Shown piece after piece: positions 48,499 through 61,440 of a DNA stretch of 64,000 nucleotides. Location of the stretch: contig NC_052614.1 in the NCBI RefSeq assembly GCF_016545825.1, positions 35,496,072 through 35,560,071 on the forward strand, written 5' to 3'. The position numbers and the translations under genes are program-made. Positions within the stretch are counted from its first letter, which is position 1. Every line of letters starts with the position of its first letter. The notes under the pieces are model-generated. The model was not told where the DNA came from. It was given only the letters and a program-made list of their open reading frames with translations, and ran no database searches. This stretch comes from Eucalyptus grandis (taxonomy: Eukaryota > Streptophyta > Magnoliopsida > Myrtales > Myrtaceae).

Positions 48499-49690
48499 TC
48501 TTCTTTCTTGTCCTCGCAATGGTGAGTGAGCTCCAGCGAGATCGCGGCCCTTGCCCAGGGCAATGGGCAAGCAGCTTCTCCCAAAGCTATAGATGAGGCG
48601 ACTTCACCTAGATTTAGGCGAAGCTACCTTGCCCACATCCTAGGAAGTACCAACACTTTTCAACGGTCTTCGTGTTGTGTCGGATACTTCAACACGTGTC
48701 TGATACTCTCCGATACTCGGTCAACACATTTTAGAATATTTGACACTTGATCAATTTTCCCAATACTCAAGTTTGGAATTCCAACATGCACAGGTCAATT
48801 TTAAAAAAAAAAATTCAATAAATGGAGGTTCAAAATATAAATATGTGAAAAAATAATAAAAATAATAGAGGGGGAAAGAAGAAAAGCTTAATTTTCTCTT
48901 CTTTTATAACTTTTACTTCCCATGACATACAATTCACTCCTAAGTTTGTTTTTTCCTACTTCTCTTCTGACACATTTTGACATGCGAGTCCAGACTATGG
49001 ATTAATGTGGATTGCTTATTTTTCTCTTCCAAGTTTTATGGATTATTGGAATGGTAGTTAATTTATCAAATTGAAATAACGGATGATATTAACAAATGGT
49101 GGATTAATTTTTTAGTGTAAATTATTTCTAGATTTTTTTATTATTTATTTATTGGTGAATTTGAATCAAATTAATTTGATTGAAATAATCATAAAAAAAT
49201 TATGTATGTATAAAAATATACATTTAATACACAACGTGTTCCAATGTGTTGAAAGTTTCTATTTTTTGAGAAACAATGTGCCAATGTATCGTGTCATGTC
49301 GTGTTGTGTCGCGTGTCACATGTTGCATGTCGATATAGATGCTACTTAGCTTGCGACCCTGGGCGAGGTCGGGCAAGGGCCACAACCTCGCAAGGCGCTA
49401 GCAAGGGTTTCGTGGACCTCTCCCAGTGGCCGACAAGCCTTTTTGAAGCCTCACTGGCCACTATAGGGAAAGTCCAAGAAAGAAGAAGAGAAAAAAAAAG
49501 AATAAAAATTCAAAAAAATTCAAAAAATAAAATAAAATGAAAATTATTTTAAAAAATTGCCACGTTAGCATTGGCTAATGACCGACACTTGCTGGCGTCC
49601 TTGTCAGCACCAGACAGCCTAAGACTATCTGATGATAGCAATTTCTGATATCTCTTGACACCTTGGGATTAGAACGGTAAGTTTTATAAT
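48205..49690. mobile_element. Inverted-repeat element with GC-core relics, apparently split
   Basis: The left part (48205-48640) has GTCATAAACC...CGGCCAATTTTGACTAGCG, then a (CT)n run (48460-48496) and GC-core debris (GCCCAGGGCAATGGGCAAGC, TTTAGGCGAAGC). The right part (49350-49690) has core debris (GGGCGAGGTCGGGCAAGGGCC) and a right arm (GCCACGTTAGCATTGGC...). About 700 bp of unrelated AT-rich DNA with GTGTTGTGTCG motifs near both ends separates them. I infer one element of the 37230 and 62611 family opened by an insertion; the limits are approximate. Confidence 0.4.
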
Positions 49691-50239
49691 TAGAACACAA
49701 TTGAAATTTACCAGGAAATTGAGCAAGTAAATGAAAATTCTCTTGGAACTTACAAAAAGAATGAAGAAGAAAAGAAGATAGATGTCATGTCATAGTTCCC
49801 GTTTTAGTTCCCTTCATGCATTAACCTTTTCTAATTCTTGAAATTGTCCACTTTTGGACTCCTTGAAATCACACTCGCGCATTCTCGCCGCAAATCCGCA
49901 AAATTCGAACCCCTTTTGCCCGCGTCGTGCCTTGTTTCCTGTCTTGTCCCCGTAGCTGTTGCATCCCAACCGTCGTTGGCCTTTGCATCACTGTCATTGT
50001 CCCTCCTCGTCTGTCTGCCTCTCTCAACAAAGACCGCGGGAGATTAAACTGGCTGGGAACCTAACGCTCAGAGAATGGTAAATAATTTATAAATTACCCT
50101 ATCTCGTAATACCATGGAACAAAGTAATAAAAGTATTTACTAATAGGTATTTTATTTAATAAACTAAATTAAAATACCTAAAATACTATTCAATATACCT
50201 AGAATATGTAATAAATACTAAATTCTATATAAATACGAG

Positions 50240-50240
<1 letters not shown>

Positions 50241-50291
<51 letters not shown>

Positions 50292-50463
50292 GAATAGAAA
50301 GAAAATCAAGTGTATAAATAAAATCAGAATAAAAAGTTTTATTACACGAAACATGGTCAAAATTTACCATAAATTTCGAGAAAATAAATAAAAACTTACT
50401 TTATATACTTGTCAAAGAATAAAGAAGAAAAGGAGAGAGATATCATGTCATTATTTAAATTTC

Positions 50464-50498
<35 letters not shown>
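50241..50498. repeat. Two (AT)n microsatellites
   Basis: Runs of AT lie at about 50241-50288 (24 units) and 50471-50498 (14 units), in AT-rich DNA with no gene. Confidence 0.95.
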
Positions 50499-50501
<3 letters not shown>

Positions 50502-51828
50502 TTTTTGGTTATAGTCACATCCATTCCTTTTAGTTTATGTTTACTTCTTTCTCATTAATTAGAGAACGGCTACACGAAGTTTCTTTAATTCCATGTTTAA
50601 AAAATAAATTATTTTATTCCCAATTTGGATTTTGATTTTTCTCCATTTCAAGTAAACCAAGCACTGTAATGATAAAGAATGAGGGCTCAATTTTACTATA
50701 TTGTCTTTACTCCTATCAAACAAAAATGGCCCAATGTAAGCTCCAATGATCTTTTGGGAATTCAATTTCTTTGAGAAAATTTCAAATAATGGCCTGAATT
50801 ACTCTCAATTTCTCAAATAAAGATTTGAAGTAAACCTTATCTCAAATGAGGACCTTAAGTGCCCTTATTTTTTTTTTCAAATAGGGCCTAAAATGGATAT
50901 TATTTAAACTAATGGCCTAAAATGACCATGTTAATCTCAAAAAAGGACTTGACCTCATTGGCTGGTTAAGGGCACTTTTGTTCTTTATTTTTTCCTTTTT
51001 CTATTTTTTTCAAAAAAAAAAAACTCACAAAAGGAAAAAAAAAAAGGCTAATTCTATATATATAGGTAGAAGGACTAGGATCCCTCCACGGCCTGTGGCT
51101 GTTGCCTCATCACTGACAAGAGGCAAGGGCCTCTCGGCCCTCACTAGAACTAGGAGAGGGTTGCAACCCTCTTCACATTTTGATTTTTTTGTTTAATCTA
51201 AAATACACGAAGTATTTCCAGATATTTTCATTTTTTTGGAAAGAAATTCATAAGTAACTAAAAGCCTGCAAACAGGCTATAGGGATTGGTGCTAAATATA
51301 GCAAAGTAGGAAAAGGACATTATTATCCTCCAATTAAAATTGGAAGAAATTTCTTCTAAACATCCATTTTATTGATAGGTTACAAGTTATGAATATCACT
51401 CATGTGCAAATTTAATCAGAACTAAATATGAATGACATCCATACTTATAACTCACTAGTTAAAAATATGATAGGAGGAAAAAACGGCCCAATAAAAATAA
51501 AAGATAAAGTTATTCAAGGGAGAAATTTAAGGAGGGTCATACTAGATTAGTTTGTGGTGGGATATTACGGGGACGGGCCCTCTTAACAGAAACAACACCA
51601 ACATGGCTCTACGTCATTAACTATCCAATGTTCGGCTAAAATAGGTGCGCCATGCAATGCCATGTAACTCAGAATAGTAATGGAACTCTTGAACATAAAT
51701 ATCAGCCGAGAAGTTAGCTCTGACACCAATCGATAGAAGCGGACATAAATGTGTGGTAACAAAGCAAATCAAAGTAGAGATTTGTAGAAGAAAAGACAAA
51801 AGATAAAGAGAGAGAAATCCAAATCCAT

Positions 51829-52629
51829 GATGGAGAGAAGGAACTACCAATTTAGGCAATGTCAACATCAATTCAAATCATCCATAATAACTCCTTTAGG
51901 AAGATAATTCAAATGAAGTAAATAAGTCAGAGGCAAATACCATCATAATGATGCAAGGTAATAGTTCTTTTGAACTAAAGTAAATATTAACATGGACATT
52001 CTAAAAGTGTTCATCTAAATTTTCCATGATGGAGAAAAGGAATTACACAATTTAGGCAAAGTCAACATCAATTCAAATCATTGATAAACATTCCCTTAGG
52101 AAAATAATTTAATGAACTAAATATGTCAGAGGCATATACCATCATAATGATGCAACGTAATAGTTCTTTTGAACTAAAGTAAAAATTAACATGGACATTC
52201 TAGAAGTGTTTATTTAAATTTTCCATGATGGAGAAAAAGAATTACCAATTTAGACAAAGTCAACATCAAAATCCAAATCATTGAAAAACACTCCTTTAGG
52301 AAAATAATTCAAATGAAGTAAAAAAACTAAGAGGCAAATACCATCATAATGATGCAAATTAATAGTTCTTTTGAACTAAAGTAAACATTAACATGGACAT
52401 TCTAGAAGTGTTTAACCAATTTTTTTTTATGATGGAGAAAAAGAACTACCAATTTAGGCAAAGTCAACATCAATTCAAATCATCAATAAAAACTCCTTTA
52501 GGAAAATAATTTTAATGAAGTAAATAAGTCAGAGGCAAATACCATCATAATGATGCAAGGCAATAGTTCTTTCGAACTAAAGTTAAAATTAACATAGACA
52601 TTCTAGAAGTGTTTATCTAACTTTTCCAT
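51829..52629 (+). repeat. Tandem array, four units of about 200 bp
   Basis: Units begin with GATGGAGA at 51829, 52028, 52227 and 52431 (spacings 199, 199, 204) and end with a TTTTCCAT or TTTTTTAT string. Each contains CAATTTAGGCAAAGTCAACA, TACCATCATAATGATGCAA, TAGTTCTTTTGAACTAAAGT and AACATGGACATTCTAGAAGTG. The units look roughly 90% alike. TTCTTTTGAACTAAAG contains a small palindrome. No ORF runs through the array, and a truncated relation continues briefly past 52629. Confidence 0.92.
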
Positions 52630-55600
52630 CTAGAAAAAATCTACATAAAGTAAAAAGATGCAAGTAATACAATGAATTTTCTGGGCCAAATGAAGTAACT
52701 AGGAGTGAGTAGTTCTAGGGTGGGTAGGTTTCTAGCTCTGGAACTTGGAATCTTCCCTGTCAAGATCGATTCATAATTTTTGGAACTTGGAACCAACTTT
52801 GTAAATCTAGAAATTGACCTTGTCGGTCCAATTTGATTTCAAGATCTACCTGGGAATTGGTCAATTCCCTTTTTAAAAAAAAAAAATCATTGAAAGGACA
52901 AACTTTAGTAAAACATTCCATTGTTTACAATCGAGATAAATAGCAATTCGGCAAATTAGTAGAGCAAAAAACCAGCCACAAGTACGGTACAGAACAAGTC
53001 GAATTATAGAAGTGTCCAACTCATCCCTTAGTCATGCAAAATGAAATATAAAACAATAGCAAAATATCCCATTCACCAAAACCAACAATCCATAAAAGAT
53101 GAATGAGTAAAATAAAACAAACAGTATAGAGTTCAAAACCCATAACATAGAACATGAATTATAGAACTTTATTTCTTATCCATCTATAAAAGATTGCTTC
53201 AAATTCTAACCACATTGAAAAAAAAAAGACAACAAACATAATTGATCACTTAACAATAGTTTTGAATTAAATTTTTTATTTTTAAACTTAAACAATTAAT
53301 AGAACCTTCATCACATATATTCTTTCCACTTCAACTTGTAAACTTTATTTATCAATGATAATCTCCTTGTTAAGACAATCCTAAAGAAAGTGTAATTATC
53401 AAAATATTCACTCATTAGATATAGAAAGAAATTTAAAAATATATATTTATTGGTCATTTCGACAATTGCCCACAACTAGCGAGGACTTTGCAGCCCTTGC
53501 TGGATTTTAGTTAAAAAAAAAAGGAAAATAGAAGAAAAAAGTTCATAATTTTTAAAAAAAAATTTAAAAATTGTTCACATTAGTGCTAGCCATGCCATGT
53601 TAGACACCAAGCATCCACTTCAACATTTGCTTATCAAAATCGGACAGAATGACTACGTTGTCAAATTATCAAGAGACTAAGGATTAAATTGGTCGATTTG
53701 AAAAAATTATGCCATTCATACAATAAATTTCAATTTATTTATTTTTGGTAGTTATCCCGTTATGTTAGATCATCCGAAATCAACAATAAATAAGGAGGTT
53801 GTATGGTGTCAAAATTAAGAACGTTGGGGCCATATTTCTTAAATTTGTCTCAAAATGTCAGGGTCCAGACCGGGCATGTCCCGGGAGATCCGCAATCCGA
53901 GCTGACCAATCCAAAACGAGCCTAAATAGCATTACAACCGCAAGGACGACGTTTGCAATGAAAGATAAGGTGTGTTGTGAAAATACAAAACATGAAGGCC
54001 ATCCCATCTACAGTTTATCGAGTTTGGAATAATTCGGCACCACCGGCCAAAAAATCAACAGCTTCAAAGAATACAGAATCCACTTTCGTACCGTTTCATA
54101 CTTTTTCCCTCTTTAGTGGATTACCACATCATTCCGTCCAGGAAGCTGATGAGAGAAAGAAAGCGCACAAAAGGCTGACGTCCTCGCTATAAACTTGAAT
54201 TGACCCGGAAAGTGTAGTCGCGAAGTCTGAAACGGAGAAAGATGGACGGCGGGAGCCGCGTTTCCACGCGGGGTTTGAGAGAAGGATAACGTCAGTTCAT
54301 GCTTAATTTCCTCGAAATTGGGCTCGTTCAAGCACGGTGCTAGCAACTTCCTTGCAGTTGGGCGTGGCGTGGCGTGGCGTGACTTTACCTTGTGCGTGAC
54401 GTGTGAACGCACACCCATTCAACTCAGCCTCAATCTGCATTGACTTCCCTGGGTTTCAACATGATGGTCCTTGCACTAATGATCTCCATAAACCGCTTGG
54501 AAAAATTGGTCTTCTTAGACTAAAGTGGTCCTGGTCTGCCAATTGATTATGGGCAACCAGCACGATGTGTGCTCGGTTCGTGTTTCATCTTTGCCTATCT
54601 ACGCTCGTTGGAGACTTTAGTGCTAAATCGGCTGGGCCCGCAGACATTTGTCCGAACTTGCGGCGCTCCTCCACTGTTTGAATTGCCGATTGCCTGCGTA
54701 TGCATTTTCGCGGAAAAGAGTACCGCACCGAAAGCAAATTCAAATGGGTTTTCCTATTTCGAACTCGGCATATAAACTGTCAACCCTCTAGAGGCCACCC
54801 TTCCCATATAAAAAGGGGGAGGTGGTTTCTCAGGGAGGCTGAAGGTGAGAACGTTTTGTTTTAGGTATGGAGCTCGACTCTCACGTTCTATAAATTTTTT
54901 TTGAAAAAGTGAGTTTTTTTTTTTTTTTTTTTTTGTCGATCTCTACTCTATTCCTACTCTACACTCACTTGCGGACTTGTGCCCTGCCTCTTGCAGGGCG
55001 TGGGAGTCGCAACCCACTCGCAAACTTACGCGTCCCTATCCCCATCCCCCCTGAGAAACAGACAAACAATAAGTATACAAGCTGTCTGCTCATGAACTTC
55101 TTCACCAAGCACTGGAATCATAAGCGGTACTCCTCCATCGTCTGAACCGTAGATCTCGGTTGCTTCCATACTCTTTTAGCAGATAAAGTCACTATCCCTA
55201 GAGTAAACCACATCGTTTCTCAATTTCATACTTCTACGACAAAAATTACATTAATAGGCTTGTGTCACACTCACATGACTAACAATTTTTGTATATTATT
55301 CGACCTCGAAAGAATAGAGTTGGATGACGTTCTGCACGCACAAATCTTCTTCTTATTGGGTGATATTCGTGGCGAACTTCAGCAAAGTCTTGTTCAAATG
55401 GTAGGAGATTAAAGAGGCACTTTGGCCCATATATGGCCCAGTGTCCGATGGTTTCTTCGCTTCATTTTACGCTTCTGCTTGGTCTGCTACAAAGAAGGAT
55501 TCTTGTGAAGCTATAGTTGACCTCTTGTATTTATCCAAGCCGCTTAAAAAGATAACTGCAGTTGCTATTACCCTGGTGCTTATATTAGCTAATACCTCCA

Positions 55601-55688
55601 TAGTATCTTTATTAGGAAATGCAACAAAAGTGATCATTTTGGTCCGGAAAACTTTTGATAATTTTATCTAAAGGGATCACCAAAGGAA
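52630..55688. other. Unassigned stretch with a promoter-like motif
   Basis: No exon could be supported. A GC-core relic lies at 53465-53510 (CTAGCGAGGACTTTGCAGCCC) with a possible right arm to 53760, like the family at 37230. A (GGCGT)4 run is at 54361-54380. CATATAAAAAGGGGG at 54807-54821 looks like a strong TATA box, but nothing downstream reads as a gene. Confidence 0.4.
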
Positions 55689-56534
55689 GGTATAAGGATA
55701 CTAAAATTGTCAAAAATTTCACTTGGTCTTCACTTTAATACAAAAAAATTTTGCCAGCTCACTTTAACGTAGAAGCGGAGAAAAAACAATCATATAAGTT
55801 CTATTTGGCTTTTTTAATTAAATGATAATTCATATGTATTTTCTCTTTAATTAAAAAACAAGTCCGATGTGGACTATGATGTAGCTGGACTCTCCATAAA
55901 CTACGCGGTATGAGCCAATTTTTAACTTTAGTCATTCTTCTCGTTGCAAGCCAGCCATGAAGCCGAGTTTTTTTCCCCATCTATTACTGTCTGCCAAATT
56001 TCATTGCCACTGGGTGCACTGTGGAGGGGCAAATTGAGTTAGCAAGGAAGCCCTCGTGAACCGCCCTGCCATGGCTGCAGATCTGAAGGACTAACAGCGT
56101 GCTCCTCTTGATATGGAGATGGAGCTCTTCATTGCCGGGAAGTTGAGAATCGATGAGTTGAAATTGGGGATGAGCCCGATCCAAGAGGTCGCGAGCCCAT
56201 ATATGGCTTTGATTGAAGTGATCGCCTTCATTACCTTCCTCATTTTCATTAGCACCTCGTCATCTTTCACATTTTCTTCTTCTTTGATCATCTGCAAATT
56301 GAAAAAAAAAAAAAAAAAACCAATTTGGCCTAATTTTGTTTGAAAACAAAAATTACGGTTTTATATATGGGGAAAGATGTAGGCGACATTGTTTAGGGAT
56401 ATTATTATTAAAATATTGTCAGGTTAGGTTTCCAATAGTCTAAATCAAAGTTGACACTAAAGTGATCATTTTCTTTTTAAGTAACACTTAAGTGATGCAT
56501 TGAAAACTTTTGATACTTCTAATGTCTTTATATC
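55689..56534. mobile_element. TIR element of the GATAAGGATACTA end family
   Basis: The left end GGTATAAGGATACTAAAA and the inverted right end GATATAAAGACATTAGAAG match, and inner arms agree (CACTTTAATAC against GACACTAAAGTGATC). The flanking nine bases are CCAAAGGAA and TTAAAAGAA, 6 of 9 alike with only C/T and G/A differences. That fits a decayed target duplication. The ends are related to the element at 39827. The interior (55920-56300) is mid-GC and its small ORFs are not recognised. Confidence 0.6.
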
Positions 56535-56587
56535 TTAAAAGAATGTTCAAGTTTGAGCCCAACCATTCACTTAAAAGTTTAAACTAA

Positions 56588-57137
56588 GGGAGAGTAATGC
56601 GAATGGTCCCTAGACTTTGGTCCAATTTACAATGTCATATTCAAACTTTTAATTTATTCAATTTGGTCCGGAAACCGTTGATAAATATTCATTTTAGTCC
56701 TTAGACTATTAAAATGTTCAATGTCGTTCTTCGGTTAATTCAAGTTAACAAAATTTGCTGATTTTTCTTCAAATCTATTAAGTTTGAATGGTAAGCAATA
56801 AAAAAAAAAAGTTACATATGAATTATCCAAGATATTTATATCGCGTTAAGATATAATAATCCACGTCATCAAATAATGATAGACATGTTAAAGCCCTAAT
56901 TTTTTTTCCTTTTCTAAAGTAGATGGATAAAAAAATAGACACGTTGACCTATCATTTTCAAAAGCCTAATTGATCATATAATAATCAACGTCATCAAATA
57001 AACGACTAATGTGCCATTTGAGCAAACTAAAGGACCACACTGAACTTCTGCTAACAGTTCAAGAATTATATTAAACAAATTAAAAGATGACATTGTACAT
57101 TTGGCCAAAGTTCATGAATTATTTGTGTTATTTTCCC
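56588..57137. mobile_element. Mutator-like MITE (550 bp)
   Basis: The left arm begins GGGAGAGTAATGCGAATGG and holds GACTTTGGTCCAATTTACAA. The right arm, inverted, begins GGGAAAATAACACAAATAA and holds GAACTTTGGCCAAATGTACA. The flanks TTAAACTAA and TTAAACTAT agree at 8 of 9 positions. The inner part is AT-rich without an ORF. Confidence 0.8.
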
Positions 57138-57399
57138 TTAAACTATTGAGTGATCAGTCAATTAGATATATTAGTTGCTCCAACCCATACTAGACACCCA
57201 AGGTGGAACTTTTTACCACAACTCACATGTATACCTAAGGCAACATCTTATTGTAGCATTTCATGCAAGTGTATTACTTAGATCTCAACCAGCAGATTGA
57301 GTCAAGTCCTCCTTGGTTTTGTAAGTATGAGCCAATCAACTAATTTTTTTGGCTAGGAGATGTATTGGTGATAACATCCTATTAACTCGTAAGCGTGTT

Positions 57400-57768
57400 A
57401 AACATTATCATAGGTCAATATCTCATCAAGGAGTATGATAAAGGCGGAAGCTTTCACTTTATTAATTGGCATTTTGTTCTATAGAATCTATAATCCATTT
57501 TAGTTCCCAAGCCTTCTATAAAGATAAGAATTATGCAGAAGAGAGAATTGAGAATTTTATGCATATTTCAATATAAAAATATCTATTATGTATATGAATC
57601 AATTTATATGCTTTGCAGGATGACTATCTAAAGTAACAAGAAATTACTATATCAATAACAATCAATCATGAAAATATCTAGAATCTCCTAAATATCCTAA
57701 ATATTTCTTACATCCCCTCAAACTCAAGGTGTAAGGTAAGAGAAGTTAAGTGGAGTTCGGAGAAAAGA
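57400..57768 (-). mobile_element. Ty1/copia remnant: LTR end and polypurine tract
   Basis: On the minus strand CACCTTGAGTTTGAGGGGA is a polypurine tract, immediately followed by TGTAAGAAATATTTAGGATA, the start of a 3' LTR whose first base is at 57712. This PPT/LTR junction is typical of plant Ty1/copia elements. The far end of the LTR is not fixed; 57400 is a guess. The remnant's coding part resumes at 61161, after the solo LTR. Confidence 0.65.
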
Positions 57769-60700
57769 TGTCACAACCCCAACCCCATCTCCAGGGTCAC
57801 GAGTGACAAGGGTTATTTTCGCGACATCCCAGACTCATTGCCGTTCCAATTCTTTTTTATCTTGTTATCATACACATGCAGAAACTAACCATATAACTCT
57901 CCTGACAAACAACAGCTGGAAGATTGGGACATACATCATGTAGAACACATTGATTTATATTATAATAAGACTTTTTCAAGCATTTTCTCTATGGGCCTTG
58001 TTTTCTTTTTGCATCACACTACAAGTTTTTCCATATAGGCCAAGGGAATTCATATCTCCTCTAATGTGATTGCAGCTCTCAACATTAACATGAGACTTCC
58101 ATGCCTACAAGACTGAAAGATAAGGGGGTGAGTTTTAGGGAAAACTTAGTAAGTAAAATTCCTAGTTCTCTATTAGAAAAATATCTCATCATCAAAACTT
58201 AGTAAGTACAACACTTGCAAACAATGTCAATGGCAAATCAATAGCAAACTTGTTGCTACATTCGACTACATGTAGATGTCCATCGCAACATGCTTCAATA
58301 CATTTTTACCTTTGGCTTATCAATAAATATATCAACATATCATGCTTGTGCATAATTGGCACTCATGCAGATTCATTTAATGTCGTCTTGGCTCAACCAA
58401 GCCCTCTCGGCTCAACCGATGCTTCCAGCTTCTTGTTGGGCTTCTTGGCTCGACCAAGGCATCTTGGCTCGACCAAGGCATCTTGGCTCGACCAAGGCTT
58501 CTTGGGGCTAGCTTCCCAAGGCTTATGGGTTCAAGACCCAGGCATCCTAGCTCAACCAGGGCATCCCGACTCAACCAATGCATTTCGTTCAATGAACGAG
58601 GCATCACCACCAACGATGTATGGCAGCGGACGCTTTTTCCTCTTATATGCATGCACAAATGCATCATACAAGCCAATTCTTATATTTTCTCTTAGTCAAC
58701 ACATGCATGGCCTGAAGGCGTGCTCATTCATTTGTGTGTGTCATGAGTTTCTTATACTTCACTAGCAAATATGTCAAGAACGATCATTGGTCCATAACTT
58801 GAATCAATCACTTAGCGCCAATCCCTACACCGAACAAGCTTGAAAACGGTATGTGTCAATACCGATCCAAGACCTCGAGGCTTGGGTACACCTCGGTTAG
58901 GTGAAGATCCTAAGCTTGAGGGACCTTGGTTTGACTTGATGTGAACACATCATGTGCCGTGAATGATCATCAGCTCTTGGTTTGATTCAACATCAAGCGC
59001 AAGGTCTCTGCACCATACCAAACCCTAGAAGCGGTACCCTTTTGTGCCTTACCAAGATCTCGTGGGTTTGGGCAATTCCCGTACCGATCAAGGTTTAGAA
59101 TTGACATGCCTCAATGTCGATTTAGGACCTTGCCGCCTTAGGTGATCCCCACTTAAAGCGAGACTTGGAACTGGTACACTATTTATGCCGATTCAAGGCC
59201 TTATGGCTTGGGCGGTCTTGTCTTGCGATGAACTCAACCCGAGTGAACCTCGGCTTTATTCCGAATGTGAATGACTTAAGCACATGTTCAAACATAATCA
59301 CGAGTAAAACCATGCAAAAGATCCAACATTTTACCCACGGCTTAACGAGTGAGCACCTAACTAGACTCGACAATGAAGACTACCACCCTAGAGGAGAAAT
59401 AGGGATCTTACTTACCTCGAAAAACTTGAGAACCGACCTAAGCAGCTTTGTGGGTTGAAGATGCAAGGTCAAGAGAAAGGAGAAGGGGGAGGAGGGTAGG
59501 CGTGAATGGCAAAGGGTGTAAAGTGGTGGAAATGAATGTGAGCCTCCCCTATTTGGAGGCACCAAACTAATCATTACTCATCCAAGTGATCTAATCATGT
59601 TTCTTAGAGTGGCACGGCTATGGCATCAAGGTGGCAAGCCTATTTTGCAGGGTGGCACACCTAGGATCCTAAGAGAACACTTATCATTTTCTTATTGGAC
59701 CACATATTGGCTTGCTCTCCAAGGCTCAATTTAGGCTCATGACGTGCCTATGGTCCTAAGGGACACATAAGCCCCTTTAATGCCTAATATCCTCTTCTAA
59801 TTGGTTGGCTCTGCCTTGTTCACCAAGGCTATATTTTAGGGTCATTATAGCTTAAGAGTCTAGAGGACACCTAAGCATGAATTACTAACTTCTTCTCCAA
59901 GGCAAATCTCAAGCCATCATTACCAAGCCAAATGGTCCTCTCTAATTTTTTCCAAGTGTCCCTCCTAAAGTCCTTAGTTGGCAAGCTTGCTTGTCCAATA
60001 ATTGCACCTAAAAGGATGAGGTGGCGTAGCTAAACGATCTTGGTTGATATTCTAGCTTATAGGAGTCATTGATGATGGCTCACTTTTTGCCATTTCATTG
60101 GGCCACTTGTACCCCACATTTAATGAGCATTTAATGAAGTACAAATATAAGGCTATCAAGATTGCCAACTTGATGTCTAACTTCTTAGGTCATTAATGAG
60201 AGGTTTGGATTTCACTCTCCGATTGATCCATGTATACACCACCCTCTTCTTGCCCATCAAGAATATCTACAACCTCATCATTACTTTTGAAGAGTCAATG
60301 GACACATCACCCCCTTCATTAATGAGGGTGTTCTAGAGTTTTCTTCTCTTTTGTCATTTTCTTCATTAAGAAGGCGGTTTAGAGAATTCCATCATTGAAG
60401 TTGGTTCCGGGGCCGGAGAAATGATCATTAGATGCATCTCGAAAAACCAAATCATGTACATCCGAGATTTGACCATCAAGCCCCATGCTTGCCCGAACTG
60501 TTCCTTTGGACGATTGGTCTGCCTAAAGATTCGGTTGTCCTCCGGTCGGTTCAAGACTAATCCTAAGGTTATCCGTGATCTCACACTAAGCCAAGGCACT
60601 CATGGACCTTAGAATTAGTGACGGAATGGCTGGGTCTATCCCTGAGCTCATTCCGGTCAATACCCAATCCATTAGTATGGTTCATGGCTAGTGCATTATC

Positions 60701-61160
60701 GATCCATGATTGGATATCACCAATTCGAGACTCCTTTCCGACACTAAGAATTAAATAGGAAATTATTCATTTTTTGTCAAAAGATGATCACATTTGATCA
60801 AGTCGGATCGTCCATGTATCGGTACATAGCTGGGCAGAATCACCCGGGCCGGGCATTATGACTGGTTGGATCGACCCATAACCATTCGCTAACCCAAAAT
60901 CATCCCGTGACCAATCCTCATGATCAAAAAAATCATCTTATAAGCTAGTGATCATATCCCATCCGTATGGTCGATAGAAAATTCATGGCTGACACCTCAA
61001 CCATTTCATGACCAGTCAATCGGTCGGTCAATCAATCAAACCATGATCGATCCTTAATTCCTTATTGATCGAACTGATCAATCCATGGCCAATAGCCCAT
61101 GGTCGATCCATTTAGGATCTTATGGCCAATCCTCATGGGGTCAAAATCAAGGGTGTTACA
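57769..61160 (+). mobile_element. Solo LTR, Ty3/gypsy-like (3.39 kb), inserted in the copia remnant
   Basis: It begins TGTCACAACCCCAACCCC and ends ATCAAGGGTGTTACA, with TG...CA termini and short inverted ends. AAAGA flanks it perfectly (57764-57768 and 61161-61165). No primer site, gag or pol is present. It contains the 19-bp minisatellite at 58444-58500 and a stretch rich in GATCGATCC and ATGACCAAT motifs at about 60600-61130. Strand is given by the LTR motif style and is not certain. Confidence 0.8.
58444..58500 (+). repeat. 19-bp minisatellite, three units
   Basis: CTTGGCTCGACCAAGGCAT is repeated exactly at 58444 and 58463, with a third copy at 58482 that ends CTT. Degenerate copies with GGCTCAACCAA surround it (about 58388-58580). 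Each unit contains the near-palindrome CTTGG-CTCGA-CCAAG, so the array could fold into stem-loops. Confidence 0.9.
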
Positions 61161-61440
61161 AAAGATCTTGAAAATGGCCGTGTGGATGTGCCTTTGTGAA
61201 GATGCAAGCAATTTGATCAATGAACTTTGTGAAGATAAGTCTTATAGTACCTTGAAGCACATGTTATCGTATAAAATAACATTATATTGTTAATATGCTT
61301 GATGCGCTTATGGAAAACATTGTTACAAGCTTTTTGAATAGCAGCACTCTAGTTGTCGTAATAAATTACCGCTCTACCGTTATGACAAATTCCCTTATCT
61401 TTTAATAATCATCAGGAAGATATCCAATTTTTTTTAAATA
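61161..61440 (-). pseudogene. Ty1/copia RNase H C-terminal fragment
   Basis: The minus strand reads VIYYDN*SAAIQKACNNVFHKRIKHI, matching the copia RNase H block with CDN, SAI and NPVFHxRTKHI. After a frame change it reads QIACIFTKAHPHGHFQD, the DIFTK-type motif near the end of copia polyproteins. Stops and the frameshift show decay. With the LTR/PPT piece at 57400-57768 it is the 3' end of one element, split by the solo LTR. Confidence 0.8.

Noticed and set aside
54800..55145. TATA-like CATATAAAAAGGGGG followed by a short ORF ending KHWNHKRYSSIV
   Set aside because: No recognisable protein and no splice-supported exon downstream; the motif alone does not make a gene.
55441..55671. 76-codon ORF with a hydrophobic stretch
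   Set aside because: It is isolated and unrecognised, and ends next to a transposon boundary; likely chance.
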